From Algicella marina (lineage in GTDB: Bacteria > Pseudomonadota > Alphaproteobacteria > Rhodobacterales > Rhodobacteraceae), in NCBI RefSeq assembly GCF_009931615.1, contig NZ_CP046620.1:821501-885500 (forward strand): a DNA stretch of 64,000 bases, written 5' to 3'. The notes under the pieces are model-generated. The model saw only the letters and a program-made list of their open reading frames with translations, did not search any database and had not been told where the DNA came from. Positions 16,691 to 26,148 of this stretch are shown here, one piece after another. The number at the start of each line of letters is the position of its first letter. Positions within the stretch are counted from its first letter, which is position 1. A program made the translations under genes and the position numbers.

Positions 16691-18319
16691 TTACGCATAG
16701 ACTTGCGTAATATTCTTGATTTGAGCTTTCACTTTTGATCCTGGCTGAACGTCTTCATCGGTTAGTCCGGCATCTTCAACTCGCTCGTCTTCCGGCACCA
16801 GATAGGAATTAATGTCTTCAACACGCCTAAGTTTCTGCGCCGACCAGATCTTCGCCTCGTCCGATTTGGACATCGGCACGAAGTAACGCGCAGCGTCCCG
16901 TAGTTTGCCAACCGCCAGTGTGTTAAGATCATGCACATAGTCGTTCTTGTCACGGCTACACAAATATTCAATGAGTTCAGTTCGCTCATCGGAGGAGAGC
17001 GCTGCTATCGCATTTTGAAACGAGTCAAACTCCGCGCGCCCGTCATATTGTTCATACCAAAAGCGATTGAAAATGTAGTGGTGAGGGCGAAGCAGAATAT
17101 TTTCGAATTCTTCAAAAGTATCACCATAGGCCGTGCGGAAGAAATCCGGTGCTCCACTGACGACGCCATGCGTTGCCTGTAGGATGACCTGCATCGAGCG
17201 AAGGTAATAAGAGTTCCATCTCTTCCCTATATGGCCGCGGTCAGGCCGCGTAACCGGTTGATATCGCATTGGGAAAGAGAAAATTCGAATACCAAGCTCT
17301 TCATTGAGTGTCACGTTGAGCCGCATTCGCTCGAACAGGTCGGCCGGATCATCATGGAAATTATAGAGCATATAATTAGACAGCTCGGTTATCCCGGCTT
17401 CAGCAGAATAACGGATTGCTTGCTCGTATGGTTTCTTGACCCCAAGATGGTCAAACGCAATTCGCAGCGGTTTAAGGGCAATGCGCGAAAGCTGCTGTAA
17501 ATACATCGGATCTTTGCACAGAATGCGCGCGTCAACGCCCTGATTGAAATCCACGCGCCGCTGCAACTCGTACCGCCCACGCTTGAGCTTGGCACCGCGC
17601 TCGAACCCTAGGTCAATGATCTCGGCGATGATATCTTTGAAATTTGCCGAGGCGACCACATTGTTGTCCATCAAGATCAAGTCGCGCTTTTCACCGTAGA
17701 GCTTGCTGACCCCTTCGACGACTTCGGTTAAGGAGTTTGTGTCGCGCTGTCCGCCTTCAAGCTTTGGTACACCGCAAAACGCACATTTGCGTACGCAGCC
17801 TCGCGAGGCGTAGGTAAAGTAGGCGTCATTCACAGGATACTGGTATTCGATGTGGTCGAGTATGCTGTAGTCGGGGACAAGGTCCTCAATCGGCTTGCCG
17901 TTCACGTCATCAGCATAGAGTTCCTCATCAAACGGGTCGAGGCCGAGCGAGACTGCCGGTGCTTCGCCAAGTAGCCCCTTGATAAAGCGGACGCCGCGCC
18001 ATTTTGGCTCGTCGATGAAATTTTCGTGCATCAGCGAGGCGGCAATGCCGCCGACAAAAACGCGGTGCGCCTGTCCGCCCACCAAATCAAGGGCGTAATC
18101 GATGCTGCGTGCCGTCCGCTCCCACTCAAATGAGAAGAGCGTTGTGATGTAGACCCGGTCCCAAGCCGTCTCATAGGCCGAAGGATCTTCACCCTTTACG
18201 AAGCGAACATTATCCTTCTTACCACTGGGTCCATGATACTGAGCAATCTTCATCAGGCCGAGCGGCGGGTATTTGTTCCGGTAGCCCGGTTCGACAAGGA
18301 GGATGTTCTTGTTAGTCAT
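16691..18319 (-). CDS. B12-type radical SAM protein of cargo operon A
   Basis: Encodes 542 aa. The radical SAM cluster CxxxCxxC is at Cys175, Cys179 and Cys182 ('RGCVRKCAFCGVP'). The N-terminal 120 residues resemble a cobalamin-binding domain ('KYPPLGLMKIA', 'RVFVGGIAASL') but lack the DxHxxG cobalt-ligand motif, so corrinoid binding is uncertain. The C-terminal 200 residues are family-specific. It would perform radical chemistry on an unknown substrate; modification of nucleic acid or of a partner protein is plausible from context. It lies 105 bases after the DGQHR gene and adjoins the ATPase gene. Confidence 0.85.
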   Translation of the reverse strand: MTNKNILLVEPGYRNKYPPLGLMKIAQYHGPSGKKDNVRFVKGEDPSAYETAWDRVYITTLFSFEWERTARSIDYALDLVGGQAHRVFVGGIAASLMHENFIDEPKWRGVRFIKGLLGEAPAVSLGLDPFDEELYADDVNGKPIEDLVPDYSILDHIEYQYPVNDAYFTYASRGCVRKCAFCGVPKLEGGQRDTNSLTEVVEGVSKLYGEKRDLILMDNNVVASANFKDIIAEIIDLGFERGAKLKRGRYELQRRVDFNQGVDARILCKDPMYLQQLSRIALKPLRIAFDHLGVKKPYEQAIRYSAEAGITELSNYMLYNFHDDPADLFERMRLNVTLNEELGIRIFSFPMRYQPVTRPDRGHIGKRWNSYYLRSMQVILQATHGVVSGAPDFFRTAYGDTFEEFENILLRPHHYIFNRFWYEQYDGRAEFDSFQNAIAALSSDERTELIEYLCSRDKNDYVHDLNTLAVGKLRDAARYFVPMSKSDEAKIWSAQKLRRVEDINSYLVPEDERVEDAGLTDEDVQPGSKVKAQIKNITQVYA

Positions 18320-18424
18320 GCTCTGCCTCGATTCGAGTTATGTTCCACCCTAGCTACAGACACCTGTCTTGTCGATCCATCTCTCGAAGCACCCTTGAGA
18401 TGGGAGAGCTACCGCCGCCACCCA

Positions 18425-20764
18425 TTAAGCGACCGCCTGTGACTGTTCTGTTTCCGCAGGGAAATACTTTTCAACCTTATCGTAGATTTCTTTGACGAAC
18501 GCCACCTGCTCGGCATCCAGCACCCCTTGCTCAGGATGAGCAACCTTGTTGCGAATGTCGTTTAAATCTCTGATCCATTTTGTATTCTTCGTCTTGGCTT
18601 GTTTATCATTCTCATCTAGGGAAATGACATCCTTTACAACATCCCAATTGTGGATGCAGATATCTATATAGTTTTGTAAATAGAGCTGGCTCTCCGGCTC
18701 GCCCTCTTGGTCTTTATACTCCCACCTTGCACTGCAATCGATCCTGATTTTCGAGGGAATGCCTTTGACCCACCACGCCCTGTCGTGTGTACCGTACTGT
18801 TTTTTCAGGGTCTCAATAACGTAATCGAAAATTCGTTTCTGGATACGCAGCACTTTTGTGCGGGCCTCTTCCGTGCCCGCTTCGTCCCGCGAGTCCAGAT
18901 ACTCCGCAAGTCCCGCCGGCTTGAAGTCAGGACGCTTCTTCTGGATTTGTGCCTCCATCCCGTAGGCCTGCTGACGAACCGCCGTTAGCGAGGAACCAAT
19001 GCGCCGGAAGGCTTGAATGTCCTGATCTGAAGCGCTTTTGAAGAAATCAACGAGTACTTGAAGGTAGGGTTCGACCGCTTGGAAGGTTGCATCAGCATCG
19101 AAGACATAAAGGTCCGTTCCGTTTTTCTGCCGCACATGATCGGCAACATCCTTCATGACGTGGAATAGCGCCCTTAGGCCGTTATTCGTGCACAGATAGC
19201 CGCCTGGGCCGTCGCCGAGTTTCCAATTGTTTGGTAGCTGATCAGCAAACATTCGCAGGCAATCCGACAAGACCGAGAGGCCCTTTTTGAGGTTGTCTTC
19301 GTAGGCTTCAGATTGCCCCGTGGAAAACGGTCCTGGGACTATCGAGCCTTTGCTAAGCGTTCCCAACAGCTTGGCTCCGCGCTCGCCGAGGCCATCCCGG
19401 ATTGATGTTTGTGTAAGACACCGATGCTGCGTTTTCTTTTTCCCGGTCACGACCATGCGGTCGTGGAGCGGTGAGGTTTTGTCACTGTTGAGTCTAGATG
19501 CAATGCGAGAGAGCAGAGCTTGGAAGGCCTCTTCGGGATCAGAAGATTTCCAGTGAAGGTCGGCGTAGAGTTCAACAAGTAGCCCGGTGCTTACTTTCAC
19601 CTGCTTGCTGTTGATGTCGATGAATAAGTTCATCTCCTTGTCAGCTGGCAGGTTCTCGTAGGCAAGAACAGGAATCATTGAAGAGTCTTCCTTGAAGCCC
19701 TTCATGTTCCGCGCATATGCATAGCCATAAAGCCGGTGTTGGCCGTCAATAACCCATGCAGAAGCATAGTTCGGAGGAAGGTGCAGCTTCCCTAGTGTTT
19801 CGTTTTCAAAGTTTTGAATGACATCGAATTTTAACTTTGTCTTTTTGCCGGTCTTTAAGTTTACGACGATATTAGTGGGAAATTTACCACCATCATTGAT
19901 GTACTCGGCAATCTTCTTCAGTCGTCTGGACTGAAGCATCCTCTGATAGGTCTCAAGGTTCTCGGTATCGCGACTCGCCTTATGGCCGACATAGGCAATT
20001 TTCAAAAGTTCGTCGGGTGGAATCAAGAAAGTAAAGAAGGTCTCACCGCCCATCTTTCCGCGTGTCGCAACGACCTGCTTTGAGAGGCCATCAATCTTCT
20101 GACCGCCGAACATGTGCGCAAGGAACTGGTAGCGCGCTGCCTGCTTGAGATGGTGAACTAAAGAAGCGTAGTAGTCGAGCTCGGCATCCGTGATGACCGT
20201 AATCTGCGCTTCGCTGCACTTCGCTAGGTCAGCTTCGCTCCATGCGATGTTGCGCGTTGCAATGACGTGCTTGACCTTGAGTTTGGCTTGCTGCCCGTAG
20301 AATTTACGGATCGACTTGAAGATTGGTTCGCGGATGGCCCTGATCTTCTCGATCAGGTTCGCCATGTTCTTCTTCCCAGGACTCTCGCGCTGTGTGCACT
20401 CGACTATGATAACCGTCTCGTCATCCTTGGCGAACACGTCAATCTGACGAGGCTCCAAGCCGTCTTCCACTGCGATAGTGAAGTTCCGGCCCTTGCTCAT
20501 TTCCTTAAAACCCATTTGGGCAAGGATACTCCAGGCTTCGTCTTCAAGTTGCTCGTCTGCGGGCTTGGGCTTTGCCATGCGCGTGGATTTCGCGTTCTTT
20601 CTGATGACGCGCCAGCCGTCCTTTTGCTCCACTTCGACTTTCTCGCCGATCAGCTTCTTGTTCGCGGCCGTGACGGCCTTATGCTGATCCTTGCTCTTCC
20701 GGCGCCGAAGCTCCGAAGTGATCTCGTCCTCCGAGACGAGGGGGCCTAGATACTGCTCAGTCAT
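18425..20764 (-). CDS. DGQHR-domain protein with nuclease-like and HEPN-like ends
   Basis: Encodes 779 aa from the ATG at 20764; a TTG 15 bases upstream is less likely. Three parts are visible. Residues about 80-165 resemble a restriction-endonuclease fold ('RQIDVFAKDD' with Asp108, then 'IIVECTQ' with Glu122). The central DGQHR domain (motif at 340-344, 'AWVIDGQHRLYGYAY'; 'NLFIDINSKQ') is the fold of the phosphorothioation regulator DndB and ParB-like NTPases. The C-terminus has 'RNKVAH' at about 738-743, the RNxxxH signature of HEPN ribonucleases. It is first in operon A. The domain assignments at both ends come from short motifs and are tentative. Confidence 0.8.
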   Translation of the reverse strand: MTEQYLGPLVSEDEITSELRRRKSKDQHKAVTAANKKLIGEKVEVEQKDGWRVIRKNAKSTRMAKPKPADEQLEDEAWSILAQMGFKEMSKGRNFTIAVEDGLEPRQIDVFAKDDETVIIVECTQRESPGKKNMANLIEKIRAIREPIFKSIRKFYGQQAKLKVKHVIATRNIAWSEADLAKCSEAQITVITDAELDYYASLVHHLKQAARYQFLAHMFGGQKIDGLSKQVVATRGKMGGETFFTFLIPPDELLKIAYVGHKASRDTENLETYQRMLQSRRLKKIAEYINDGGKFPTNIVVNLKTGKKTKLKFDVIQNFENETLGKLHLPPNYASAWVIDGQHRLYGYAYARNMKGFKEDSSMIPVLAYENLPADKEMNLFIDINSKQVKVSTGLLVELYADLHWKSSDPEEAFQALLSRIASRLNSDKTSPLHDRMVVTGKKKTQHRCLTQTSIRDGLGERGAKLLGTLSKGSIVPGPFSTGQSEAYEDNLKKGLSVLSDCLRMFADQLPNNWKLGDGPGGYLCTNNGLRALFHVMKDVADHVRQKNGTDLYVFDADATFQAVEPYLQVLVDFFKSASDQDIQAFRRIGSSLTAVRQQAYGMEAQIQKKRPDFKPAGLAEYLDSRDEAGTEEARTKVLRIQKRIFDYVIETLKKQYGTHDRAWWVKGIPSKIRIDCSARWEYKDQEGEPESQLYLQNYIDICIHNWDVVKDVISLDENDKQAKTKNTKWIRDLNDIRNKVAHPEQGVLDAEQVAFVKEIYDKVEKYFPAETEQSQAVA

Positions 20765-20998
20765 GCCTTGCGTCACCAATAAATCAATATACGGTAGTAA
20801 GCAACGTGAGGCCGACTATATGCAAGGGGTCTCGGATGGTGATCTTGCCAAAACCTGTGCTTTCATCGGTTTTTGCTAGGTTGCTTCGGCACAATCAATG
20901 GCCAATCGTACGCCGGTGTTCAGTTCAATCGACAGTGCCGTGCGATGTGATGTGTGTTTCACGCCGACAGTGGCATGGGCGGAAAACTGATTCGAAAA
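20765..20998. promoter_or_regulatory. Upstream region of cargo operon A
   Basis: A 234-base AT-richer stretch between the CopG gene and the DGQHR gene. It contains no convincing frame and must hold the promoter of operon A unless that operon is read through from the traG/CopG transcript. No operator palindrome was recognised. Confidence 0.4.
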
Positions 20999-21418
20999 TC
21001 ATTTGTTTGGGTTGGCTTCTGTATTGTGGCTCAACTCCCTCTGCAGCGTAGTGCTGGTCGAAAGTCGCCGCGACAGCGTTCGAACGAAGCCGCTATATCT
21101 CTCTTTCCCTTTCGCCTTGGCGGCGGAATAGGTGTCATCGGGCAGCGGCGGCGTTGTCGTCAGCCAGAAGCGGACGAATAGCGCCAGCGCCTCAGTCGTG
21201 ATTTCCTGGTCTCGCTCTAGTCTTTCCAGCGACCGTGTTAGGCGGTCCAGCCTGCGGACGATTGCGGCTTCGTTCTGCTCTGCGCTATCCGGCGAGAGGA
21301 ACGACGCCAAGGCCGCTTCTATGATCTGTGTCCTGGGAATGCGCCGCCGCACCGACAATTCATCAAGTTCATTGAAAAGCGCGGCGTCGACATAGGCGGT
21401 GATCTTGGCTTTCTTCAT
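20999..21418 (-). CDS. CopG/ribbon-helix-helix conjugal transfer protein
   Basis: Encodes 139 aa. The N-terminal 45 residues form a ribbon-helix-helix unit ('KAKITAYVDAALFNELDELS', 'PRTQIIEAALASFL'). A coiled-coil-like stretch ('RRLDRLTRSLERLERDQ') and a charged tail follow. In trb-type ICEs this gene regularly sits between traG and trbB and is likely an accessory relaxosome or regulatory protein. It starts 9 bases after traG. Here the usual adjacency to trbB is broken by cargo A. Confidence 0.85.
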   Translation of the reverse strand: MKKAKITAYVDAALFNELDELSVRRRIPRTQIIEAALASFLSPDSAEQNEAAIVRRLDRLTRSLERLERDQEITTEALALFVRFWLTTTPPLPDDTYSAAKAKGKERYSGFVRTLSRRLSTSTTLQRELSHNTEANPNK

Positions 21419-21427
21419 CGCGTCACC

Positions 21428-23422
21428 TCACAATTCGATGCCGTCGTCCGGATCGAGGGCAGCTTGACGCGCGACGGTGCGGAAGCGGGTTTGCATCGCG
21501 CGGGTGCGTTGGGCCTCGTCGTCGGGTTCGTCTTCGAGGGCCGCGAATTCCTCGCGCGGAAAGGGGAGCTCAGGGGCCACGTCCTCATGCTGTGGAACCT
21601 CCGGTTCGCGGCGGATGCCGCCATCTGCATCGTCAGCGGGCTTGTTCGTGCAAGCTTCCCGAGGCGGCGCTATCGGCTGAAGACAGCTCCAATCGTCTGA
21701 CCCCGCAGGGCTGACGGATGCAGATGCTTCGACGATGGGCGGCTCTTGGATTCTCGCCGTCAGTTGCGCATCGCGGAAGTACCGCACTTTTTGTGCCCGG
21801 ATCGGGGCTGCGCCCGACACGAGGATGATTTCGTCGTCGGGTGGCAGCTGCATGATCTCCCCGGGGGTCAGCAAGGCGCGGGCGGTTTCCTGGCGCGAGA
21901 CCATCAGATGTCCGAGCCAGGGTGACAGCCGATGCCCGGCGTAGTTTTTCATGGCACGCAGTTCGGTCGTGGTGCCGAGGGCGTCGGACAGGCGCTTCGC
22001 CGTGCGCTCGTCATTGGTCGCGAATGCGACGCGGACATGGCAGTTGTCCAGGATGGCGTTGTTCTGGCCATAGGCCTTTTCGATCTGGTTCAGCGATTGG
22101 GCGATCAGGAACGCCTTAAGGCCGTAGCCGGCCATGAAGGCGAGCTGGGATTCAAAAAAGTCCAGACGGCCGAGGGCAGGGAACTCGTCGAGCATGAACA
22201 GGAGGCGGTGCTTGCGCTTTGTGTCATGCAGATCTTCCGTCAGACGACGGCCGATCTGGTTCAGGATCAGCCGGACCAGCGGTTTGGTGCGGGAAATGTC
22301 CGACGGCGGCACCACGAGGTAGAGGGTGAGCGGGCGCGCATCCGAGACCAGATCATCGATCCGCCAGTCGCAGCGTCGGGTCACGGCGGCGATCACGGGG
22401 TCGCGGTAGAGGCTGAGGAAGGACATGGCGGTGGACAGGACTCCGGAGCGTTCGTTCTCGGATTTGTTCAGCAACTCACGGGCCGCCTGAGCGACAACGG
22501 GATGCGGGCGATCTTTCAGATGGGCGGTGCGCATCATGGCAGTCAGTGTGGCGGCGATGGTACGCCGCGGATCGGACAGGAAGGCGCCGACGCCCGCCAA
22601 AGTCTTGTCCTTCTCGGCATAGAGGACATGCAGGATCGCGCCCACCAAAAGGGAATGGCTGGTCTTCTCCCAATGGTTTCGCCGTTCGAGTTGACCTTCG
22701 GGATCGACGAGGATGTCGGCGATGTTCTGGACGTCACGGACTTCGCGCTCGCCTCGGCGGACTTCGAGCAGCGGATTGTAGGCGGCGCTGCCTGCATTGG
22801 TCGGGTCAAACAGCAGGACGCGCCCGAAACGCGCCCGCCATCCGGAAGTCAGCTGCCAGTTCTCGCCCTTGATGTCGTGGACGATCACAGAGCCGGGCCA
22901 GGTCAGCAGGCTCGGGATGACGAGACCGACGCCCTTGCCGGAGCGGGTGGGCGCGAAGCACAGCACGTGTTCCGGACCGTCATGCCGGAGGTAGCGCTTG
23001 TCGAGACGGCCCAGCACGACCCCGTCTTCCGCGAACAGCCCGGCGGCGGTGATATCCTTGGGGCCTGCCCATCTGGCCGAGCCATAGGTCGTCACATCGC
23101 TCGCCTCACGCGCTCGCAGGACCGACAGCAAGATGGCGACGGCAATGGCGGCGATCCCGCCTGCGCCGGCGATTGCGGCGCCTTCTATGAAGACGCGCGG
23201 CGCGTAGGCGTCATACCAGTACCACCAGGTGAAGACCTGCCACGGGCGATAGATCGGCAGGCCGAACAGGGCGGTGAGAGGCGCGCCAAGCTGGGGCTGG
23301 AACCCCAGACGAAACGCGACCCATTGCGTCGCCGCCCAGACGAAGAGCAGCGCCACGAGGCTGACGATGAGGATCTGGCCCCAGAGGATCTTGGTGGCGG
23401 ATGACGTGTCCTGACGGCTCAT
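21428..23422 (-). CDS. traG: TraG/VirD4 coupling protein
   Basis: Encodes 664 aa from the ATG at 23422. There are N-terminal membrane helices at about residues 10-35 and 75-100. The ATPase domain has Walker A 'APTRSGKGVG' (about 155) and Walker B 'LLFMLDEFPALG', with a 'FLIAQSLNQI' motif further on. The Glu/Pro-rich C-terminal tail probably recruits substrate. It couples the relaxosome to the type IV channel. It lies 17 bases after the relaxase gene and appears intact. A 490-aa opposite-strand frame is a shadow. Confidence 0.94.
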   Translation of the reverse strand: MSRQDTSSATKILWGQILIVSLVALLFVWAATQWVAFRLGFQPQLGAPLTALFGLPIYRPWQVFTWWYWYDAYAPRVFIEGAAIAGAGGIAAIAVAILLSVLRAREASDVTTYGSARWAGPKDITAAGLFAEDGVVLGRLDKRYLRHDGPEHVLCFAPTRSGKGVGLVIPSLLTWPGSVIVHDIKGENWQLTSGWRARFGRVLLFDPTNAGSAAYNPLLEVRRGEREVRDVQNIADILVDPEGQLERRNHWEKTSHSLLVGAILHVLYAEKDKTLAGVGAFLSDPRRTIAATLTAMMRTAHLKDRPHPVVAQAARELLNKSENERSGVLSTAMSFLSLYRDPVIAAVTRRCDWRIDDLVSDARPLTLYLVVPPSDISRTKPLVRLILNQIGRRLTEDLHDTKRKHRLLFMLDEFPALGRLDFFESQLAFMAGYGLKAFLIAQSLNQIEKAYGQNNAILDNCHVRVAFATNDERTAKRLSDALGTTTELRAMKNYAGHRLSPWLGHLMVSRQETARALLTPGEIMQLPPDDEIILVSGAAPIRAQKVRYFRDAQLTARIQEPPIVEASASVSPAGSDDWSCLQPIAPPREACTNKPADDADGGIRREPEVPQHEDVAPELPFPREEFAALEDEPDDEAQRTRAMQTRFRTVARQAALDPDDGIEL

Positions 23423-23439
23423 GGTTATGTCCTTCCTGC

Positions 23440-25196
23440 TCAGAGGTTCAGCCCGCGTTTGCGCCCGAGGCTCCAATCGATCCCGCCGCCGTGCGTCATC
23501 GTGCCTGTGACGGTTTGGCCGAGATGGCGTTCGAGTTGCGGAGTCCAGGGGACCAGCGAGAATCCGAGGCCATCGTCGATCATGGCGAAGCGGCCCGATG
23601 CGAGATCGAGGCGTTGACGAAACGTCCCTGCGACGGGTTCGCCCTCGGTTGGTTTGTGGTGGGGAAGCCCGGTTTGTGTGCTGAGGTCTTGACCGATGGC
23701 GTCCAGTTCGCGGGTGCGAAGGGTCGCCAGCAGATCGCGGGCAAAGGTGACCCGCTGTCCCTGTCGTCGGGCGAGGCCTTCGGCGACTAGGTGATCCGCG
23801 CGGCGCTTCAATGCCTGGCGAACCTCCGCGCCAAATCCGGCACCGCTCAGCGGTGCGCGGTCTCGGGCAAGATGCAGGCGGTCGAGCCAGGTGGCGCCAT
23901 CCGCCGCGATCTGGGCGGCCAGCGACAGATCGGAACGACCGACAAGAGACAGTTGCGGTGCCCCGTCCGTCGTCCCTGTCCAGAGCCGGGTTTCGACAAT
24001 GCCACCTTGCGGCGTGTCACCGGTCGCATCGAGATCCTGGAAGCGTAGGTGATGTACGCGACCGTCAACTCCGTCGATGATCGCGCAGCCACTACCGGCG
24101 TGGTCATCATGAAAGCCGCGTTCCACCAGCCGCCCGAGGATCGGCGCGGTGGGCGTGCCTTCGATGGCGAAATCACCCGCCGCGCGGTGGCGCTCGGCAC
24201 CCATGGCCCGGTGCATCCGTTTGATAATGTCGCCGCGCATCCCGAGCTCGCGCAGAGTGTCTTCGGTATTCGGTTTCAACTCCCAGACGACGGGGGCGAT
24301 TTGTTCGGCCAGCCCAAGCCTCTCCAGTGTCTGGGCGCGCCGATCATCAAGCGGCGCAGCTCCGGATCGCGGGGCTCCGGTGTGCCGCGACGCAGGTCGG
24401 CGATGCCGGCATGATCATCCGCCAGAGATCGCAGGCCCCGGTCCAGATCGGTCCAGCGTTCCGCCGTGACCTGAATTTCGAGCGCTTGGGAAATCTCGCG
24501 CACGCTGCGGGGTCCCAGTTCCAGATGTACGAGGTCTTCGGCGCGAGCGCGAAACCCGCGGCTGATATAGTCACGCGAGATCACAAGGTCCCGCCCATCG
24601 TCGTCCTTGCCGCGCACCAGGATGTGGACATGCGGATTGTCGGTGTTCCAGTGATCGACGGCGACCCAGTCGAGTGTTGTGCCGAGATCCCGTTCGGCAC
24701 GGGCCATCAGATCACGGGTAAAGGCGCGCAGGTCCTCAAGCTCGGTGGCATCTTCCGGCGAGACGATGAACCGGAAATGATGCCGGTCGTCTTCACAGCG
24801 CGCCGCAAATCCGCCCCGGTCGAGATCATCGCGTTCAGACCCGAACAAGTTTGCGTCGCGTCCGTCCTGACCGACGCCGTCGCGCTGCAGGTAGCCGAGA
24901 TGCTTGGCCATGGGCGCGGAGCGAAAGCGCTTGCCCTGGTGGCGCACGACGCGGGCCTTCACGACAACGCGCCGGGAGGTGCGGGTCAGGCCCTTGGCGG
25001 TTCGGGCAAATCGTCCGCGCCCGAAAGACGTGTTGCCGGAACGCCTGCTGCCCCCGCCGATACGATAGCCGGTATGTCCGGATTTCCGCGCGGCACGCAT
25101 CACCTCGTTGACGAAACGTGTCGGTTGCTTCGAGGTTCTGCCGCCGTCGCGGATACGCCCGGGGCGGATGCGCAGATCATTGTCGCGCCGGGTCAT
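23440..25196 (-). pseudogene. VirD2-like relaxase (DUF3363) with a frameshift
   Basis: The start at 25196 gives the relaxase N-terminus, with the metal-binding pair in 'DNPHVHILVRG' and 'RHHFRFIVSPEDA'. At about 24338 the frame shifts: the first part ends in nonsense residues with a stop at 24276. The true sequence continues in another frame as 'AQTLERLGLAEQIAPVVWEL' into 'KPNTEDTLRELGMRGDIIK' and on to 23440. One missing base within GGCGCG explains it. The catalytic N-terminal domain (about 285 residues) remains, while the DUF3363 C-terminal part is out of frame. It is a true lesion or a sequencing error. Confidence 0.87.
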
Positions 25197-25443
25197 AGCC
25201 GCATTCGTGCGTAGGACCAGCTGCCGCATGAAAAGGGTATATAAATCATATTTCTAGATGAAGTCCTGCGGCATGCAGTTTGGATGCGCGGCACAAATCC
25301 TCGCAGAGAAACAACGGCTTGAGGTCCGCTTGCGGCACCTCTTTTATCTCGCGCTCTTTCTGTTGAGACCCTGCGCGTCGACCCTCTCCGGCACATTCCT
25401 GCGACCGGGCTTTCCAGACCTCGCCATGCTGCGATTCCGCGGA
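25197..25443. other. Relaxase upstream region, possible oriT
   Basis: A 247-base gap between the relaxase start and the transglycosylase stop, where oriT lies in many related elements. It is notably AT-rich around 25236-25260. On the plus strand it contains TCCTGC at 25263-25268, resembling the TCCTG/Y nic core of the IncP/VirD2 family, next to CGGCATGC. Short inverted repeats such as GCCGCATG and GCGGCATG flank it imperfectly. This is positional and motif evidence only. Confidence 0.3.
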
Positions 25444-26148
25444 TCATGGCGTTCGCCCCCGGTTGAGGGGCACGAAGATGCCGTTCTGAGATGCGTCCGA
25501 CGTAATCCGTTGGGCGTCATCGCCGGGGGCGTGACCCGCCTCAGCGGTTGCCGCGAACAGCGGGGCGTCGCGCCAGTCCTGTGTCCTTTGCGGGCGGTTG
25601 ACTGCCCGCGCGACGTCGGTTCCATCGGTGATGAGCGGCGCTAGGATTGCGAGGTAATTGCGGGTTTCATGCGGCAGGGCGCGCCCGGTATCAAGGTGGT
25701 TCTGGTACCGTGCAGGCCCGGCGTTGTAGGCCGCGAGAAAGCCGGGTGACCCGAACTGATCGTACATTTGCCGCAGATAGGCGGCTCCGGCCAGAATGTT
25801 GTCGCGCGGATCGAAGGGATCATCGCCAAGCCGGTGGGCTGCGCGCAATTCGGCCCAGGTGCCGGGTATGATCTGCATAAGTCCCATGGCGCCCGCGTGG
25901 CTCACCGCGCGCGGATTGCCCGCACTCTCGACCTCCATGACGGCACGGATCCAGGGCTGCGGGATGCTGAACCTGCGCGAGGCTTCTGCGATATAGGTGT
26001 CGATTGCTTGCTGTTCAGATGCAGGAGCAGTGCGGTGCTGAGCGATCACGGCTGACGGTGCCACGGTCATCGGCGTGCAGAAGGTCAGTACAAGCGCCGT
26101 AGTAACTACCGCGTGCCGACGGCTGTGGCCGCGTTCAAAACTACGCAT
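25444..26148 (-). CDS. Conjugation-associated lytic transglycosylase
   Basis: Encodes 234 aa from the ATG at 26148. A signal peptide ends near 'SAVIAQ' (about residue 36). The SLT domain has the catalytic Glu in 'AVMEVESAGNPRAVS', the 'GAMGLMQIIPGTWAEL' motif and 'FLAAYNAGPARYQ'. It acts in the periplasm to open peptidoglycan for the T4SS, like VirB1/TrbN. It overlaps traF by 8 bases. The C-terminal 60 residues are a variable tail. Confidence 0.9.
   Translation of the reverse strand: MRSFERGHSRRHAVVTTALVLTFCTPMTVAPSAVIAQHRTAPASEQQAIDTYIAEASRRFSIPQPWIRAVMEVESAGNPRAVSHAGAMGLMQIIPGTWAELRAAHRLGDDPFDPRDNILAGAAYLRQMYDQFGSPGFLAAYNAGPARYQNHLDTGRALPHETRNYLAILAPLITDGTDVARAVNRPQRTQDWRDAPLFAATAEAGHAPGDDAQRITSDASQNGIFVPLNRGRTP

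Noticed and set aside
14394-20764. Assignment of cargo A to the Dnd/Ssp phosphorothioation or Dpd systems
   Set aside because: Only a DGQHR (DndB-like) fold is shared; the cysteine desulfurase, DndC/DndD or deazaguanine-insertion genes are absent.
21932-23404. Long plus-strand open frame (490 codons) opposite traG
   Set aside because: It mirrors an intact traG in a GC-rich region, has no recognisable protein pattern and follows from codon bias on the opposite strand.
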